Source: DASWJQ01 sp964517315 (lineage in GTDB: Bacteria > Chloroflexota > Anaerolineae > Anaerolineales > E44-bin32). Taken from it: DNA of 64,000 nucleotides. Numbering within the stretch: position 1 is the stretch's first letter; each line of letters begins with the position of its first letter. Under the pieces are notes generated by a model. It was not told where the DNA came from, did not search any database, and was given only the letters and a program-made list of their open reading frames with translations. The position numbers and the translations under genes were made by a program. The stretch lies in NCBI GenBank assembly GCA_964517315.1, contig CAZFCJ010000002.1, forward strand, positions 1 through 64,000, written 5' to 3'. Positions 1-8,512 of this stretch are shown here, one piece after another.

Positions 1-91
1 GGGTTTCGCGGGCGTGGGGCAGCTCGCTGTCCTTGAGGTAGCTGGTGAACCCGGTAATGTCCGAGATCACCAGTAAGCCTTCGCTGACCAT
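1..91 (-). CDS. N-terminal fragment of a DUF2652 / nucleotidyl-cyclase-like protein (cut by window edge)
   Basis: Only the first 30 codons are inside the window. The start codon is the ATG at 91 on the minus strand, preceded by an AGGA about nine bases upstream. The peptide begins MVSEGLLVISDITGFTSYL and continues with a KDSELPHARE segment. The pattern of a hydrophobic strand, D-I-T-G-F/Y-T and then a helix with S-E-L-x-H-A is how DUF2652 proteins and the related class III nucleotidyl cyclase fold begin. The fragment is too short to tell whether metal-binding residues for cyclase activity are present beyond the first Asp. It is divergent from hflX. The family call is inference from a short motif. 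Confidence 0.5.
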   Translation of the reverse strand, partial: MVSEGLLVISDITGFTSYLKDSELPHARET

Positions 92-407
92 TTAGGACCA
101 TCCTACAGGATCGAGCCTCTGGGATCAATGGACTGGAGATTGGCGACATCGCTTTGGTGGCCGGGCTCAGCTACTGGGTGCTCAAGACGATAAGTACGGA
201 GCCAGCCGCCTGAGGCTAGTGGCCGAAGTTACTCAACGCTCAGAGATTTAATCCATTATCAGCCGATACCTGTCAGCCGTTACCCGTGGTCCGGCAGCAC
301 GGAATCGCTGCAGTCTTGCAGCCGGGCTGGCAGCTAGAGGCAAGCAGCTTCCCTCCCTAAGCGCTCGGATCGGCGGTGAGATCACTTCTTCCGCCTCAAC
401 CATTACC
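92..407. other. Non-coding spacer between divergent genes
   Basis: This stretch separates the DUF2652-like gene from hflX. No frame reads as a convincing protein. A palindromic stretch around 91-112 (TAGGACCATCCTA) lies just upstream of the minus-strand start and could be a regulatory site of that gene. Nothing else was recognised. Confidence 0.4.
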
Positions 408-436
408 TTGGGTTAACGTCGCTAAACCCTTATAAT
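408..436 (+). promoter_or_regulatory. Sigma-70-type promoter of hflX
   Basis: TTGGGT at 408-413 and a perfect TATAAT at 431-436 are separated by 17 bases. The hflX ATG is at 446, only nine bases after the -10 box, so transcription should start at or next to the start codon. No Shine-Dalgarno sequence fits in this space, so the mRNA is probably leaderless. Confidence 0.75.
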
Positions 437-445
437 CTGGAGTAG

Positions 446-1795
446 ATGACGAAGAACCCTCTGCCAACCATTCGGCCCAAGGAGCGCGCCTTTTTGGTCG
501 GAGTCGAGTGGCAGGCCGAACCCGGTGAGCTGTCCCTCGAGGCTTCGCTCCAGGAGCTGTCGCTGCTGGCGACCACCGCTGGGCTCGAAGTGGTTGCCTA
601 CGCAACGCAGAAGCTCAACTCACCAGATCCCAAGACGTTCATTGGCTCCGGCAAGGTGGAAGAGGTTAAGCACCTCGCCGAAGACCAGGAAGCCGACCTC
701 GTGCTGTTCGACGAGGAGCTTTCGCCGCGTCACCAGCGCGAGCTCGAACGAGCGTTCGGCACCACGATGCGGGTGATCGACCGTACGGCTCTGATCCTGG
801 ACATCTTCGCCCAACACGCGCACACGCGCGAGGGATCGCTGCAGGTCGAACTGGCGCAGTACGAGTACCGCCTGCCGCGACTGACCCGGGCCTGGACGCA
901 CCTGGCCCGACAGGCGGGCGGTGGAGCAGGGCGCTCGGGTGCTACCGGAGGCGTCGGCCTGCGCGGACCCGGCGAGACCCAGCTGGAGGTCGACCGGAGG
1001 GAGATCGGACGCCGGATCGCCCGTTTGCGCGAGGAGCTGGAGAAGGTGCGGGCCCACCGCAGCCGCTATCGGGCCCGCCGCCGTAGGGCCAAGATCCCGA
1101 CTGTGGCGCTTGTCGGCTACACCAACGCCGGCAAATCAACGCTGCTGAACGGTCTCTCGGACGCGGATGTGGAGGTCGCCGATCAGCTTTTCGCCACGCT
1201 GGATCCGACCACCCGCCGGGTCGAGCTCCCTGGAGGCCAGGAGGCCCTGTTCACCGACACGGTCGGATTCATTCAGAAGCTGCCGACCACGCTGGTGGCG
1301 GCGTTCCGAGCCACGCTGGAGGAGATCACCGAAGCGGACCTTCTGCTTCACGTCCTCGACATCACGCACGGACAGGCAGAACCGCAGGCGCGGGCTGTGC
1401 GCCAGACGCTGGAGGAGATCGAGGTCGGATCTATTCCGATGGTGACCGCGCTGAACAAGATCGACCTGATGCCCGACTCGGAACTCGCCTACCGCTTCGT
1501 GGACGAATACGAGCGCGCGGCTCCGGTCTCGGCGATCACCGGCGAAGGCTTGCCGGTGCTGCTGCGGACGATCGAGCAGGTGCTCTTCGAGAACATGGCC
1601 GAGCTCACGGTGGAGATCCCCTATGAAGATGGTCGCTCCATCCATCACTTCCATGAGGTGAGCACGGTTGAATCGGCCGATCACGGTGCCCGCGCCGTCC
1701 GATTGCACGGCCGGATGCCCAGCCACTTCGCCCGCGATTTTGAAGACTACGTCGTCCCGTCCGAGGAGCCGGCCCGCCAAGCGGCCGCGGACTGA
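446..1795 (+). CDS. hflX: GTPase HflX
   Basis: Ribosome-associated GTPase that helps split or rescue stalled 70S ribosomes. The 449-residue protein has the usual layout. An N-terminal nucleotide-binding-like domain contains the FIGSGKVEE motif near residue 65. A glycine-rich linker follows (GGGAGRSGATGG), then the GLRGPGETQLEVDRR segment, a basic helix and the Era-like G domain. Visible G motifs are G1 GYTNAGKS at 224-231, G3 DTVGF near 271 and G4 NKID at 337-340. Length is typical of the family. The ATG at 446 is chosen because it lies directly behind a consensus promoter. The gene appears to be transcribed alone; the next start is about 60 bases downstream. Confidence 0.96.
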   Translation: MTKNPLPTIRPKERAFLVGVEWQAEPGELSLEASLQELSLLATTAGLEVVAYATQKLNSPDPKTFIGSGKVEEVKHLAEDQEADLVLFDEELSPRHQRELERAFGTTMRVIDRTALILDIFAQHAHTREGSLQVELAQYEYRLPRLTRAWTHLARQAGGGAGRSGATGGVGLRGPGETQLEVDRREIGRRIARLREELEKVRAHRSRYRARRRRAKIPTVALVGYTNAGKSTLLNGLSDADVEVADQLFATLDPTTRRVELPGGQEALFTDTVGFIQKLPTTLVAAFRATLEEITEADLLLHVLDITHGQAEPQARAVRQTLEEIEVGSIPMVTALNKIDLMPDSELAYRFVDEYERAAPVSAITGEGLPVLLRTIEQVLFENMAELTVEIPYEDGRSIHHFHEVSTVESADHGARAVRLHGRMPSHFARDFEDYVVPSEEPARQAAAD

Positions 1796-1856
1796 GGGGC
1801 CGTCCGAATCGACCTGAACCAAGTGAAATCTATGAGTGACTGCAAGGGAGTGCGAT

Positions 1857-4793
1857 TTGACGCTGCAGGCGGATGAGCGCCTTGACCTACAGAGAGCGTT
1901 CGAAGCGCACCTCGACGGGGAGGTGCGCTTTGACGCGTTCAGCCGCGCGCTGTACAGCACTGACGCTTCCAACCACCGCATTGAACCATTGGGGGTGCTC
2001 ATCCCGAGGCACCGGGACGAGATCAACGCCGCGGTGAGGACGGCCCACGAGCTGGACGTGCCCGTCCTGCCGCGCGGCGGCGGCACCAGCCTGGCGGGAC
2101 AGGCGATCGGCCCATTTGTGGTCATCGACTGTTCCAAGTATTTGAACCGGGTGCTGGAGATCGATGTCGAGGCGGGGGAGGCCCTGGTCGAGCCGGGGGT
2201 CGTTTGCACCGAGCTGAACCGACAGGCGGCGCCTCACGGCCTGCGGTTCGGCCCCGATCCGGCCTCGGCGAACCGGGCCACGTTCGGCGGCATGATCGGC
2301 AACAACGCCACCGGCGCCCACTCGATCCGCTACGGGATGACCGCCGACCACGTGCTCTCGGTCGACGTCGCGCTGAGCGACGGGACGACGGCGGCCTTTG
2401 GCCCGCAATCGCCGGCATCGTTCGCCTCCAAGGCGCGGGGTGACGGCCTGGAAGCTCGGATCTACGCGGCGGCGGACCGCTTAAGGGAGCAGTACCGGCA
2501 GGCGATCGAGTCCGGCTGGCCGCGAACCTGGCGGCGCGCCTCCGGCTACTCTCTAAACTACTTGACGGGCTTCTCATCGGGCAAGCCCTCCGGATGGTAC
2601 CGGGACAGGGGGGATTATCCGCCCCATGACGGCTACAACTTAGCCCCCGTCCTGTGCGGCTCGGAAGGCACTCTGGCTGTCACCCGGAGGGCGCGCGTGA
2701 ACCTCGTGCCGGTGCCGAGGCAGACGATCCTGCTCGTGCTGGACTTCGAATCGGTCGCCGCCGCGGCCGAGGCGACGCCCGAGCTGCTCGAGACCTCGCC
2801 GGCGGCGGTCGAGCTGCTGCCCAAGGCGCTGCTGGAGCGCGCTCAAGGGGTTCCGGCCTACGCGCGCAAGGTAACGTTCGTCGACGAGCTTCCCGAGGCG
2901 CTCCTGGTCGTCGAGTACGCCGGAGAATCGATCGCCGAGCTGCGCGCTCAAGCCGGCGACTGGAAGAGGCGCGGTACGCTTCTCGAAACGGCCGAGGCGC
3001 AGCAAAACGTGTGGGAGGTGCGCAAGGCCGGGTTGGGTCTGCTGATGTCGGTGCCGGGCGACGTCAAGCCGATCACATTTATCGAGGACGTGGCGGTTCC
3101 GGTCGAGCGGCTGTCCGAGTACGTGCGGCGCGTCGAGGCCATCCTCGACGCGAACGGCACCAGCGGCGAGTGGTACGCCCACGCGTCGGCCGGCTGCCTG
3201 CACCTGCGGCCGATGATCAACCTGAAGACGCTGCGCGGGGTGGAGCAGATGCGGGCCATCGCCGACGCCGTCGCCGGGCTGGTCATGGACATGCGGGGCG
3301 CCCTCTCCGGCGAACACGGGGACGGCTGGTCGCACACCGAGTTCAACAGCCGCCTGTTCGGCCCCCGGCTTTCCCAGGCATTCCACGAACTGAAGCGGGC
3401 CTTTGATCCCCAGCACATCTTGAATCCGGGCAAGGTCATCGCCTCGCCCCGGGCGCCGGAACCGAAGCTTGACCACCGGTTGCGCTACGGCCGCGAGTAT
3501 CAGACGATTGAGCTTGAGACGCATTTCGCCCACCGGCGAGAGGGCAGCCTGGCTGGCGCGGTCGAAGCCTGCACCGGGATCGGCGTGTGCCGCAAGTCCG
3601 AGGGCGTGATGTGCCCTTCCTATCAGGCCACAAGAGAAGAGGCCCATCTGACTCGGGGCCGCGCCAACGCGCTGCGGGCCGCGCTCTCGGGTGCGCTTCC
3701 GGAGAAGGCGCTTACCAGCAAGGGTCTTTACGACATCTTCGACCTGTGCCTGGAATGCAAGGGCTGCAAGGCGGAATGCCCGACCGCGGTCGACATCGCC
3801 CGCGTCAAAGCGGAATTCTTGGCCATGTATCAAGCCGAACACGGCGTGCCGCTGCGCAGTCGGCTATTCGCCGAGATTCGGGCTCTGTCCAAATTGGCCC
3901 GCCCAGTCGCGCCGCTCATCAACCGGGTCGCCTCAACGAAGCTCGCCAAAGCGCTCCAGGAGCGAGTGTTGGGCGTGGCGCGCCAGCGGAGTCTGCCTCC
4001 GTTCAAGACGACCCCGTTCGAGATGTTGTGGCGTGACCACGTATCGGCGGCGGACGGTCCGCCGGTCATTCTGTTTTTGGACACCTATACCAACTATCAT
4101 GAACCGGACCTGGGAAGTGCGGCGGTCCAAATCCTTGAAGCCCTGGGGCACTCGGTGATCGTGGAGCCTCGTCAGGCGTGCTGCGGCAGGCCGATGATCT
4201 CCAAAGGGCTCCTGGAGCGAGCCAGGGGCAGCGCGCAGCAGAACTTGGAACAGCTCGGTGGCTACGCGCTGGAGGGCGTTCCGGTCATCGGACTGGAGCC
4301 TTCCTGCATTCTGACGCTCCGGGACGAGTACCTGGAATTCTTCCCGGATGACAAGCGAGCCCAGGCGCTGGCCGAAGGCTCGTACTTGTTGGAAGAGTTC
4401 TTGGTCGAAGAGGTCGAGGACGGCCGGCGCAGGGTAGACGCGTTGAACGTGGGGCCCAATAGCGGTGAGCGGATCCTGCTGCACGCCCACTGCCACGCCA
4501 AGTCGCTTGTCGGTGCCAAGCCGACGCGCGACATGCTGCGCGGGGCGGGGTACGAAGTGGCCGTGCTGGAGACCGGCTGCTGCGGCATGGCGGGTTCGTT
4601 TGGTTATGAGGTGGAGCACTACCGGCTTTCGCAGCAGGTCGGCGAGTTGGCGCTGTTCCCGGCAGTCCGGAGAGGCCGGCAGGCCGGGCTCCGGGTCGCC
4701 GCTCATGGGGTGTCCTGCCGGACCCAGATTTTGGACGGAACCGGCGTCGAAGCCGAACATCCGGTAAAATTGTTGGCCGAGCAGCTGATCTGA
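1857..4793 (+). CDS. FAD-linked 2-hydroxyacid dehydrogenase fused to Fe-S and CCG domains
   Basis: Large oxidoreductase of the YdiJ/GlcD-GlcF fusion type, expected to oxidise a D-2-hydroxyacid (D-lactate, glycolate or D-2-hydroxyglutarate) and pass electrons through Fe-S clusters to the membrane chain. The PCMH-type FAD domain carries PRGGGTSLAGQ near residue 75 and is followed by the FAD-oxidase C domain. Two cysteine motifs for 4Fe-4S clusters start near residues 572 (CTGIGVC) and 631 (CLECKGC...CP). Two CCG domains have CCGRP near 775 and CCGMAGS near 908. The TTG at 1857 is preferred because AGGGAG (1844-1849) sits seven bases upstream; a GTG at 1836 in the same frame is the alternative (985 residues). 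Substrate cannot be decided from sequence. Confidence 0.9.
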   Translation: MTLQADERLDLQRAFEAHLDGEVRFDAFSRALYSTDASNHRIEPLGVLIPRHRDEINAAVRTAHELDVPVLPRGGGTSLAGQAIGPFVVIDCSKYLNRVLEIDVEAGEALVEPGVVCTELNRQAAPHGLRFGPDPASANRATFGGMIGNNATGAHSIRYGMTADHVLSVDVALSDGTTAAFGPQSPASFASKARGDGLEARIYAAADRLREQYRQAIESGWPRTWRRASGYSLNYLTGFSSGKPSGWYRDRGDYPPHDGYNLAPVLCGSEGTLAVTRRARVNLVPVPRQTILLVLDFESVAAAAEATPELLETSPAAVELLPKALLERAQGVPAYARKVTFVDELPEALLVVEYAGESIAELRAQAGDWKRRGTLLETAEAQQNVWEVRKAGLGLLMSVPGDVKPITFIEDVAVPVERLSEYVRRVEAILDANGTSGEWYAHASAGCLHLRPMINLKTLRGVEQMRAIADAVAGLVMDMRGALSGEHGDGWSHTEFNSRLFGPRLSQAFHELKRAFDPQHILNPGKVIASPRAPEPKLDHRLRYGREYQTIELETHFAHRREGSLAGAVEACTGIGVCRKSEGVMCPSYQATREEAHLTRGRANALRAALSGALPEKALTSKGLYDIFDLCLECKGCKAECPTAVDIARVKAEFLAMYQAEHGVPLRSRLFAEIRALSKLARPVAPLINRVASTKLAKALQERVLGVARQRSLPPFKTTPFEMLWRDHVSAADGPPVILFLDTYTNYHEPDLGSAAVQILEALGHSVIVEPRQACCGRPMISKGLLERARGSAQQNLEQLGGYALEGVPVIGLEPSCILTLRDEYLEFFPDDKRAQALAEGSYLLEEFLVEEVEDGRRRVDALNVGPNSGERILLHAHCHAKSLVGAKPTRDMLRGAGYEVAVLETGCCGMAGSFGYEVEHYRLSQQVGELALFPAVRRGRQAGLRVAAHGVSCRTQILDGTGVEAEHPVKLLAEQLI

Positions 4794-4895
4794 TCGTCCC
4801 CGCATCTCGCCATTCCATTTAGAATCTGTGCCCCGAGTCGGGTTGGAGCTCGGGGCGCTTCTCGTTACAATCAGCGCCTGGTCATCGGTGTTTTT

Positions 4896-5005
4896 CACTT
4901 GCGCCTCCTTTGGCCAAGTTCAGGGCGTTGGGACCGTCTCTGTGAAGGGGTCTTGCACCTGCGCCCTTCGACAGGCTCAGGGCGTTGGATCTCTTTGTGT
5001 CAAGG
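4896..5005 (+). repeat. Two degenerate direct repeats of about 50 bp
   Basis: The segments 4896-4948 and 4956-5005 align along their whole length. Both start with CACYTGCGCC, both contain a CAGGGCGTTGG core and both end in a TGTGWAGG or TGTCAAGG element. The second copy carries the cleaner CCCTTCGACAGGCTCAGGG core. They lie in the 427-base gap between the dehydrogenase and the MFS gene, where no frame codes convincingly. Confidence 0.6.
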
Positions 5006-5102
5006 AGCTCTTCAGCCGCGTTCAGAACCGCGAGCGGAAGGTTGGCTCCGGGTGGCCGTCGGGCCGCCGAAGAAAAAAGCCACCCTGAGCTCGTCGAAGG
5101 GC
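4963..5102. repeat. REP-like inverted repeat (TTCGACAGGCTCAGG type)
   Basis: GCCCTTCGACAGGCTCAGGG at 4963-4982 faces CCCTGAGCTCGTCGAAGGGC at 5083-5102. The second is the reverse complement of the first except for the two bases in the centre (CAGG against CGAG). The arms are 100 bases apart. Short TTCGACARGCTCAGG elements of this kind occur as interspersed intergenic repeats in many bacterial genomes; that is general knowledge rather than something tested here. Confidence 0.6.
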
Positions 5103-5220
5103 TTGTCGAAGAGTGAGCGAGTGGGAGTGACCTGCCATTGGCACATTCGGCTCTCGCCAGGGCCAGGATGGTCCACTGGATGTTCACCCCGATGGAGAAA
5201 AGCATGGTTGGGAGGGGAAC

Positions 5221-6582
5221 TTGACCCGTCCGCAGCTCAGCACTGAGGCCGCCGACCGCCCGGTCGGCTACCTGGAGCTGGTCCGAAGCAACCGAGACTT
5301 CCGCTTCCTCTGGCTGGGCCAGGTCGTCAGCCTGCTGGGCGACTGGTTCAACCTGATCGCCTCCGCCTCCCTGATCACAATATTGACCCAATCGGGACTG
5401 GCGGTCGGCGGCCTGTTCGTCGTGCGCATGCTGGCCCCCTTCCTGATCAGCCCCGTGGCTGGGGTGGTGACCGATCGCTACGATCGGCGCCGGCTGCTCA
5501 TCCTCACCGACCTGCTGCGGGCGGTGACGGTGCTGGGGTTTCTGCTGGTCCGGCGCCCGCAGGACGTCTGGCTGCTCTACAGCCTCACCGCTGTCCAGCT
5601 GGCCATCAGCGGCGTTTTCTTCCCGGCGCGCAACGCCATCCTGCCCGACATCGTGGAGGAGCGTGAGCTGGGCACCGCTAACGCGCTGTCTTCGGCCACC
5701 TGGTCGGTCATGCTGGCCGTGGGCGCCGCGCTGGGCGGGCTGGTGGCGGGCGGCTGGGGCATCTACCCGGCCTTCGTGATCGACTCCGTGACGTTCCTGC
5801 TCTCGGCGCTGCTGATCGCCCGGGTGGCCTACCGGGCGGAGGGCATCCTCGAGACCCAGGGGGCTCAAATCCGTGAGGCTGTACGGCAGTACGTGGACGG
5901 CCTGCGCTACCTGTGGCAGTATCCCGCCATCGCCGCCTTTGCGCTGAGCAAGGCCGCCATGGGGCTGACCGTCTCCGGCAGCTTCGAGGTGTTCCAGGTG
6001 GCCATCGCCGAGGGCGTCTTCCGCATCGGCGAGGGCGGCAGCCTGACTCTGGGTCTGCTTTACATGACGGTCGGCATCGGCACCGGTCTGGGTCCGATCG
6101 TGGCCCGGCATTTCACGGGCGACCGGCCGGAGGCGCTGCGCCGTTCCCTGCCCATCTCGTTCGCCATCGCCTCGCTGGGGCTGTTCACGATTTCGCCGCT
6201 GATCAGCTTCCCGGTCGTGCTGCTGGGGACGATCGGCAGGGCGGTCGGCGCCGGCGTCAACTGGGTGATGTCAACGCAGCTCTTGCTGATCACGGTGCCC
6301 TCCAAGGTGCGCGGGCGGGTGTTCGCCTCCGAGTTCGCCTTCTTCACGTTGGCCACGGCCACCAGCGCCGGTGGGGCCGGCTGGCTCCTCGACACCCCGC
6401 TGGGCCTCTCCGGAAGCCTGCGCTTGATCGCCGTCCTGGCACTGCTGCCGGCGGCGATATGGACCGGTTGGCTGCTGTGGGGCCCCAAGCCGGTCCCGAT
6501 TGCGCCCCCGCCAGAGCCCGGCCCGGCCGCTGAAGCGATTCCGCCCGGCGGCGCGCCCTCCAGCCCGGACGTTCGCGGGTAG
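5221..6582 (+). CDS. MFS transporter (EntS/MFS_3-like exporter)
   Basis: Integral membrane transporter of the major facilitator superfamily with about 12 hydrophobic segments over 453 residues. After a short cytoplasmic N-terminus the sequence reads FRFLWLGQVVSLLGDWFN, the usual start of TM1 in the MFS_3 (enterobactin exporter-like) group. The loop between TM2 and TM3 has GVVTDRYDRRRLL, the family's D-R-x-x-R-R signature. The C-terminus is a Pro-rich cytoplasmic tail. The TTG start at 5221 follows GGAGGGG at 5211-5217. The gene is flanked by repeat-bearing and decayed DNA and has no operon partner, so the substrate is unknown; export of a small molecule is the best guess. Confidence 0.88.
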   Translation: MTRPQLSTEAADRPVGYLELVRSNRDFRFLWLGQVVSLLGDWFNLIASASLITILTQSGLAVGGLFVVRMLAPFLISPVAGVVTDRYDRRRLLILTDLLRAVTVLGFLLVRRPQDVWLLYSLTAVQLAISGVFFPARNAILPDIVEERELGTANALSSATWSVMLAVGAALGGLVAGGWGIYPAFVIDSVTFLLSALLIARVAYRAEGILETQGAQIREAVRQYVDGLRYLWQYPAIAAFALSKAAMGLTVSGSFEVFQVAIAEGVFRIGEGGSLTLGLLYMTVGIGTGLGPIVARHFTGDRPEALRRSLPISFAIASLGLFTISPLISFPVVLLGTIGRAVGAGVNWVMSTQLLLITVPSKVRGRVFASEFAFFTLATATSAGGAGWLLDTPLGLSGSLRLIAVLALLPAAIWTGWLLWGPKPVPIAPPPEPGPAAEAIPPGGAPSSPDVRG

Positions 6583-6703
6583 GGCGCGGCGCTCCCCGCG
6601 CAGCTCCATTGACGAATCGCTGAGGCAGCTCGTAGCAGAGTCTTACGCGACGCTTGTCGTCCTATTAGCGGAAAAAATCCCGGAGTCAAGGAGGTAATGG
6701 AGG

Positions 6704-6850
6704 ATGGCAATCACACGTTGGCAGCCGACCTCCAAGCGCTTGAGCACGCTGGACGATGTCTTCGATGAGGTCGTTGGGCAGGCGGGGCTTCCCACGAACG
6801 GCGCTCGTCGCCGGTGGCCCGCGACCGGCCGCACACGCACGGGTAGGTGA
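6704..6850 (+). pseudogene. Truncated Hsp20-like N-terminus (decayed)
   Basis: A good ribosome-binding site (AAGGAGG at 6689-6695) precedes an ATG at 6704 whose product opens MAITRWQP, then LSTLDDVFDEV. This resembles the start of small heat-shock proteins (M-x-I-x-R-W-x-P-x-x-x-L-x-x-L-x-x-x-x-x-x-x-F-D-E). The frame then turns into Arg-rich low-quality sequence and stops at 6848-6850 after 48 codons, with no alpha-crystallin domain in any frame downstream. It is read as a broken gene remnant. The call rests on a short match and could be chance. Confidence 0.35.
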
Positions 6851-7033
6851 TCGCCGTCCCTGATGGCCTTGTTCACGCGCCGGGTTGAAAAGTAGGGTTG
6901 ACTAGAACAGGTGTTCCATCCCCAGAGGATTACGAACGTCGGCCGGGCCCAAGTACGAATTCGACTGATGGAAGTGGGGAGGGCGAGATCGCAAGCGGGG
7001 TGGGTTCGTTCTGAATGGTACGAGCATGCGCGC

Positions 7034-7092
7034 GGCTTGCCGGGAGGGACCCCCAACGGGGATCTGATCGTCAAGGCGAAAAGGAGGGGCGA
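7034..7092 (+). pseudogene. Possible remnant of a DnaJ-type C-terminal domain
   Basis: One plus-strand frame reads GLPGGTPNGDLIVKAKRRGD. This resembles the G-x-G-L-P-G-x-x-G-G-x-x-G-D-L-x-V segment of DnaJ/CbpA C-terminal domains. No J-domain, zinc-finger or longer similarity surrounds it. Because it lies about 300 bases behind the Hsp20-like fragment, both could be leftovers of a chaperone cluster lost next to the recombinase gene. The 626-base gap 6583-7208 holds nothing else I can assign. Confidence 0.22.
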
Positions 7093-7136
7093 CCGGCCCG
7101 ATGCCCGGGATAGGTGGCGTCATCGACCCCCTTGCT

Positions 7137-7166
7137 AATGCAACTAAATGTATGTTATATTGCATT
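7137..7166. promoter_or_regulatory. AT-rich inverted repeat upstream of the tyrosine recombinase
   Basis: AATGCAA at 7137-7143 and TTGCATT at 7160-7166 form a perfect 7-bp inverted repeat around a 16-base AT-rich centre containing TTATAT. Base composition is strikingly lower in GC than everything around it. It lies about 45 bases before the recombinase start and could be its promoter-operator or a recombinase binding site. Confidence 0.45.
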
Positions 7167-7208
7167 TATACGTTACCGCCTCCGTTTAGAGGGAGGGACG
7201 CCCCCACC

Positions 7209-8327
7209 ATGGCCAACCTGCCGGAACCGACGCTCTCCGAGGCATTCGCCACGTTCGAAGCACAGAGCAACCTGAGCGACAGCTCCCTGCAGAGCTACCG
7301 CTACGCCCTCGAGCACTTCTACGACTACCTGGAGACATCGGACATGGCCGCCCGCACCTCGCTGGCGGGCCCTGAGCCCGGAGGACAAAAGCTGAGCGCC
7401 CTTGGCAGCGAGCGCGAGGACGTCAACCTCCTGCTGTGGTTCGTGAATTACCTGGGCCACGAGGCGCCCAACGCCCGACCCCGGCGCGGTGAGGACCCCG
7501 ACAGCGGTCTCGAACCGGCCACGGTGCGCCTGTACGGCCAGGCGATGGTCACCTGGTTCCGCTTCCTGGCCGATGAACTGCTGCTTCCGGAGGCGTTCCC
7601 GGCCTCGCCGGCCCTTCAGAAGGCCCGCCGCATGCTCCGGACATATGTGCCGGCGAGCGAAGCGCGCGACGGCGCTCCCGAGCCGCCTGAGGGCATCGAT
7701 GAACTGATTCACGCCTTCGACCAGCTCGAAGTCGACCCTGAGGCGGACGAAGAAGAACGGAATCGCCAGCGGCTGGAAGGGCTCCGCAACCGGGCCATCC
7801 TATACGCGCTGGCGGACAGCGGCGCCCGGGTCAGCGAGATCCTGCGCCTGACCGCCGACCATGTTCGAGCGGCGCGGGTGAACCCGCAGGGCATCTGGCA
7901 GGTGCGAGTGCGCGGAAAAGGCCGCGGCCAGTCGGGGCGCATGGTCACGATGCGCTTCACGGGCGCGACCCTGGAGGCGATGCACGAATACTTGGAAGTG
8001 AGGGCCGAGCCCGGCGCCACGGCGATGTTCGTCAGCCACGCCAAGACACGGCCCAAATATCGGGGACGTCCGCTGTCGGCCAACGCCGTGTGGCGCATGA
8101 TCCGCCGCGCCTCGAAGCGGCTGGGCCTGCCGCACATCCATCCGCACGATTTCCGCCACTGGCGCGCGACTCAGATGCTCCAGGAAGGCGTGCCCATCGA
8201 TCAGGTACAGCGCTTCCTCAATCACCGCTCAATCCGCACGACCCAGCTGTACGCCAAGACCGCAGAGCAGCAGATCGACGAAGCGGGAATGCGCACGAGT
8301 CCACTGGCGCGGGATGATGGCGACTAA
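7209..8327 (+). CDS. Tyrosine recombinase / integrase (XerC/D-like)
   Basis: Site-specific DNA recombinase of the phage-integrase family, 372 residues from the ATG at 7209 (GGGAGGG about 11 bases upstream; the frame is open further upstream but only through low-quality sequence). An N-terminal SAM-like core-binding domain (about 1-150) precedes the catalytic domain. All catalytic residues are visible: R207 in GARVSE, H313 and R316 in HDFRH, H339 in LNHRS and the nucleophile Y348 in TTQLY. A basic beta-hairpin with VRGKGRG supplies the likely catalytic Lys. It is somewhat longer than XerC/XerD and has an acidic insert near 170-190. It stands alone beside decayed genes and a short tandem repeat. 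Whether it acts in chromosome dimer resolution or belonged to a mobile element is open. Confidence 0.88.
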   Translation: MANLPEPTLSEAFATFEAQSNLSDSSLQSYRYALEHFYDYLETSDMAARTSLAGPEPGGQKLSALGSEREDVNLLLWFVNYLGHEAPNARPRRGEDPDSGLEPATVRLYGQAMVTWFRFLADELLLPEAFPASPALQKARRMLRTYVPASEARDGAPEPPEGIDELIHAFDQLEVDPEADEEERNRQRLEGLRNRAILYALADSGARVSEILRLTADHVRAARVNPQGIWQVRVRGKGRGQSGRMVTMRFTGATLEAMHEYLEVRAEPGATAMFVSHAKTRPKYRGRPLSANAVWRMIRRASKRLGLPHIHPHDFRHWRATQMLQEGVPIDQVQRFLNHRSIRTTQLYAKTAEQQIDEAGMRTSPLARDDGD

Positions 8328-8372
8328 TCCGCTTGCCACCTAACCGTGATGGCCGTCGTACTTCGGATAAAC

Positions 8373-8408
8373 CACAGAGATCGCAGAGATCACAGAGATC
8401 ACAGAGTT
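8373..8408. repeat. Four tandem 9-bp units (CACAGAGAT)
   Basis: Units CACAGAGAT, CGCAGAGAT, CACAGAGAT and CACAGAGTT follow each other without spacing in the non-coding gap behind the recombinase gene. The period of nine bases is exact. No gene or hairpin was seen in 8328-8512. Confidence 0.75.
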
Positions 8409-8512
8409 CACCTGATATTTTCGTGCTCCGCGCTCTCGGCTTCTAATCGAGACCGGTGCAATGCGGACGAACGCCAGACCAAGCACCAGTCGACATATTT
8501 AGGTAGAGAACC

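Noticed and set aside
6643..7074. 143-codon minus-strand frame in the gap before the recombinase
   Set aside because: Low-complexity, Arg/Ser-rich product without family resemblance or ribosome-binding site; the plus strand has more plausible, though broken, signals.
6960..7090. Selenoprotein frame with in-frame TGA (KYEFD-stop-WKWGG)
   Set aside because: selB is present in the genome, but this frame has no redox-family motif, stops again soon after and is embedded in decayed sequence, so Sec decoding is not supported.
8373..8408. Start of a CRISPR array
   Set aside because: The units are only 9 bp and directly adjacent without spacers; no cas gene is in the window.
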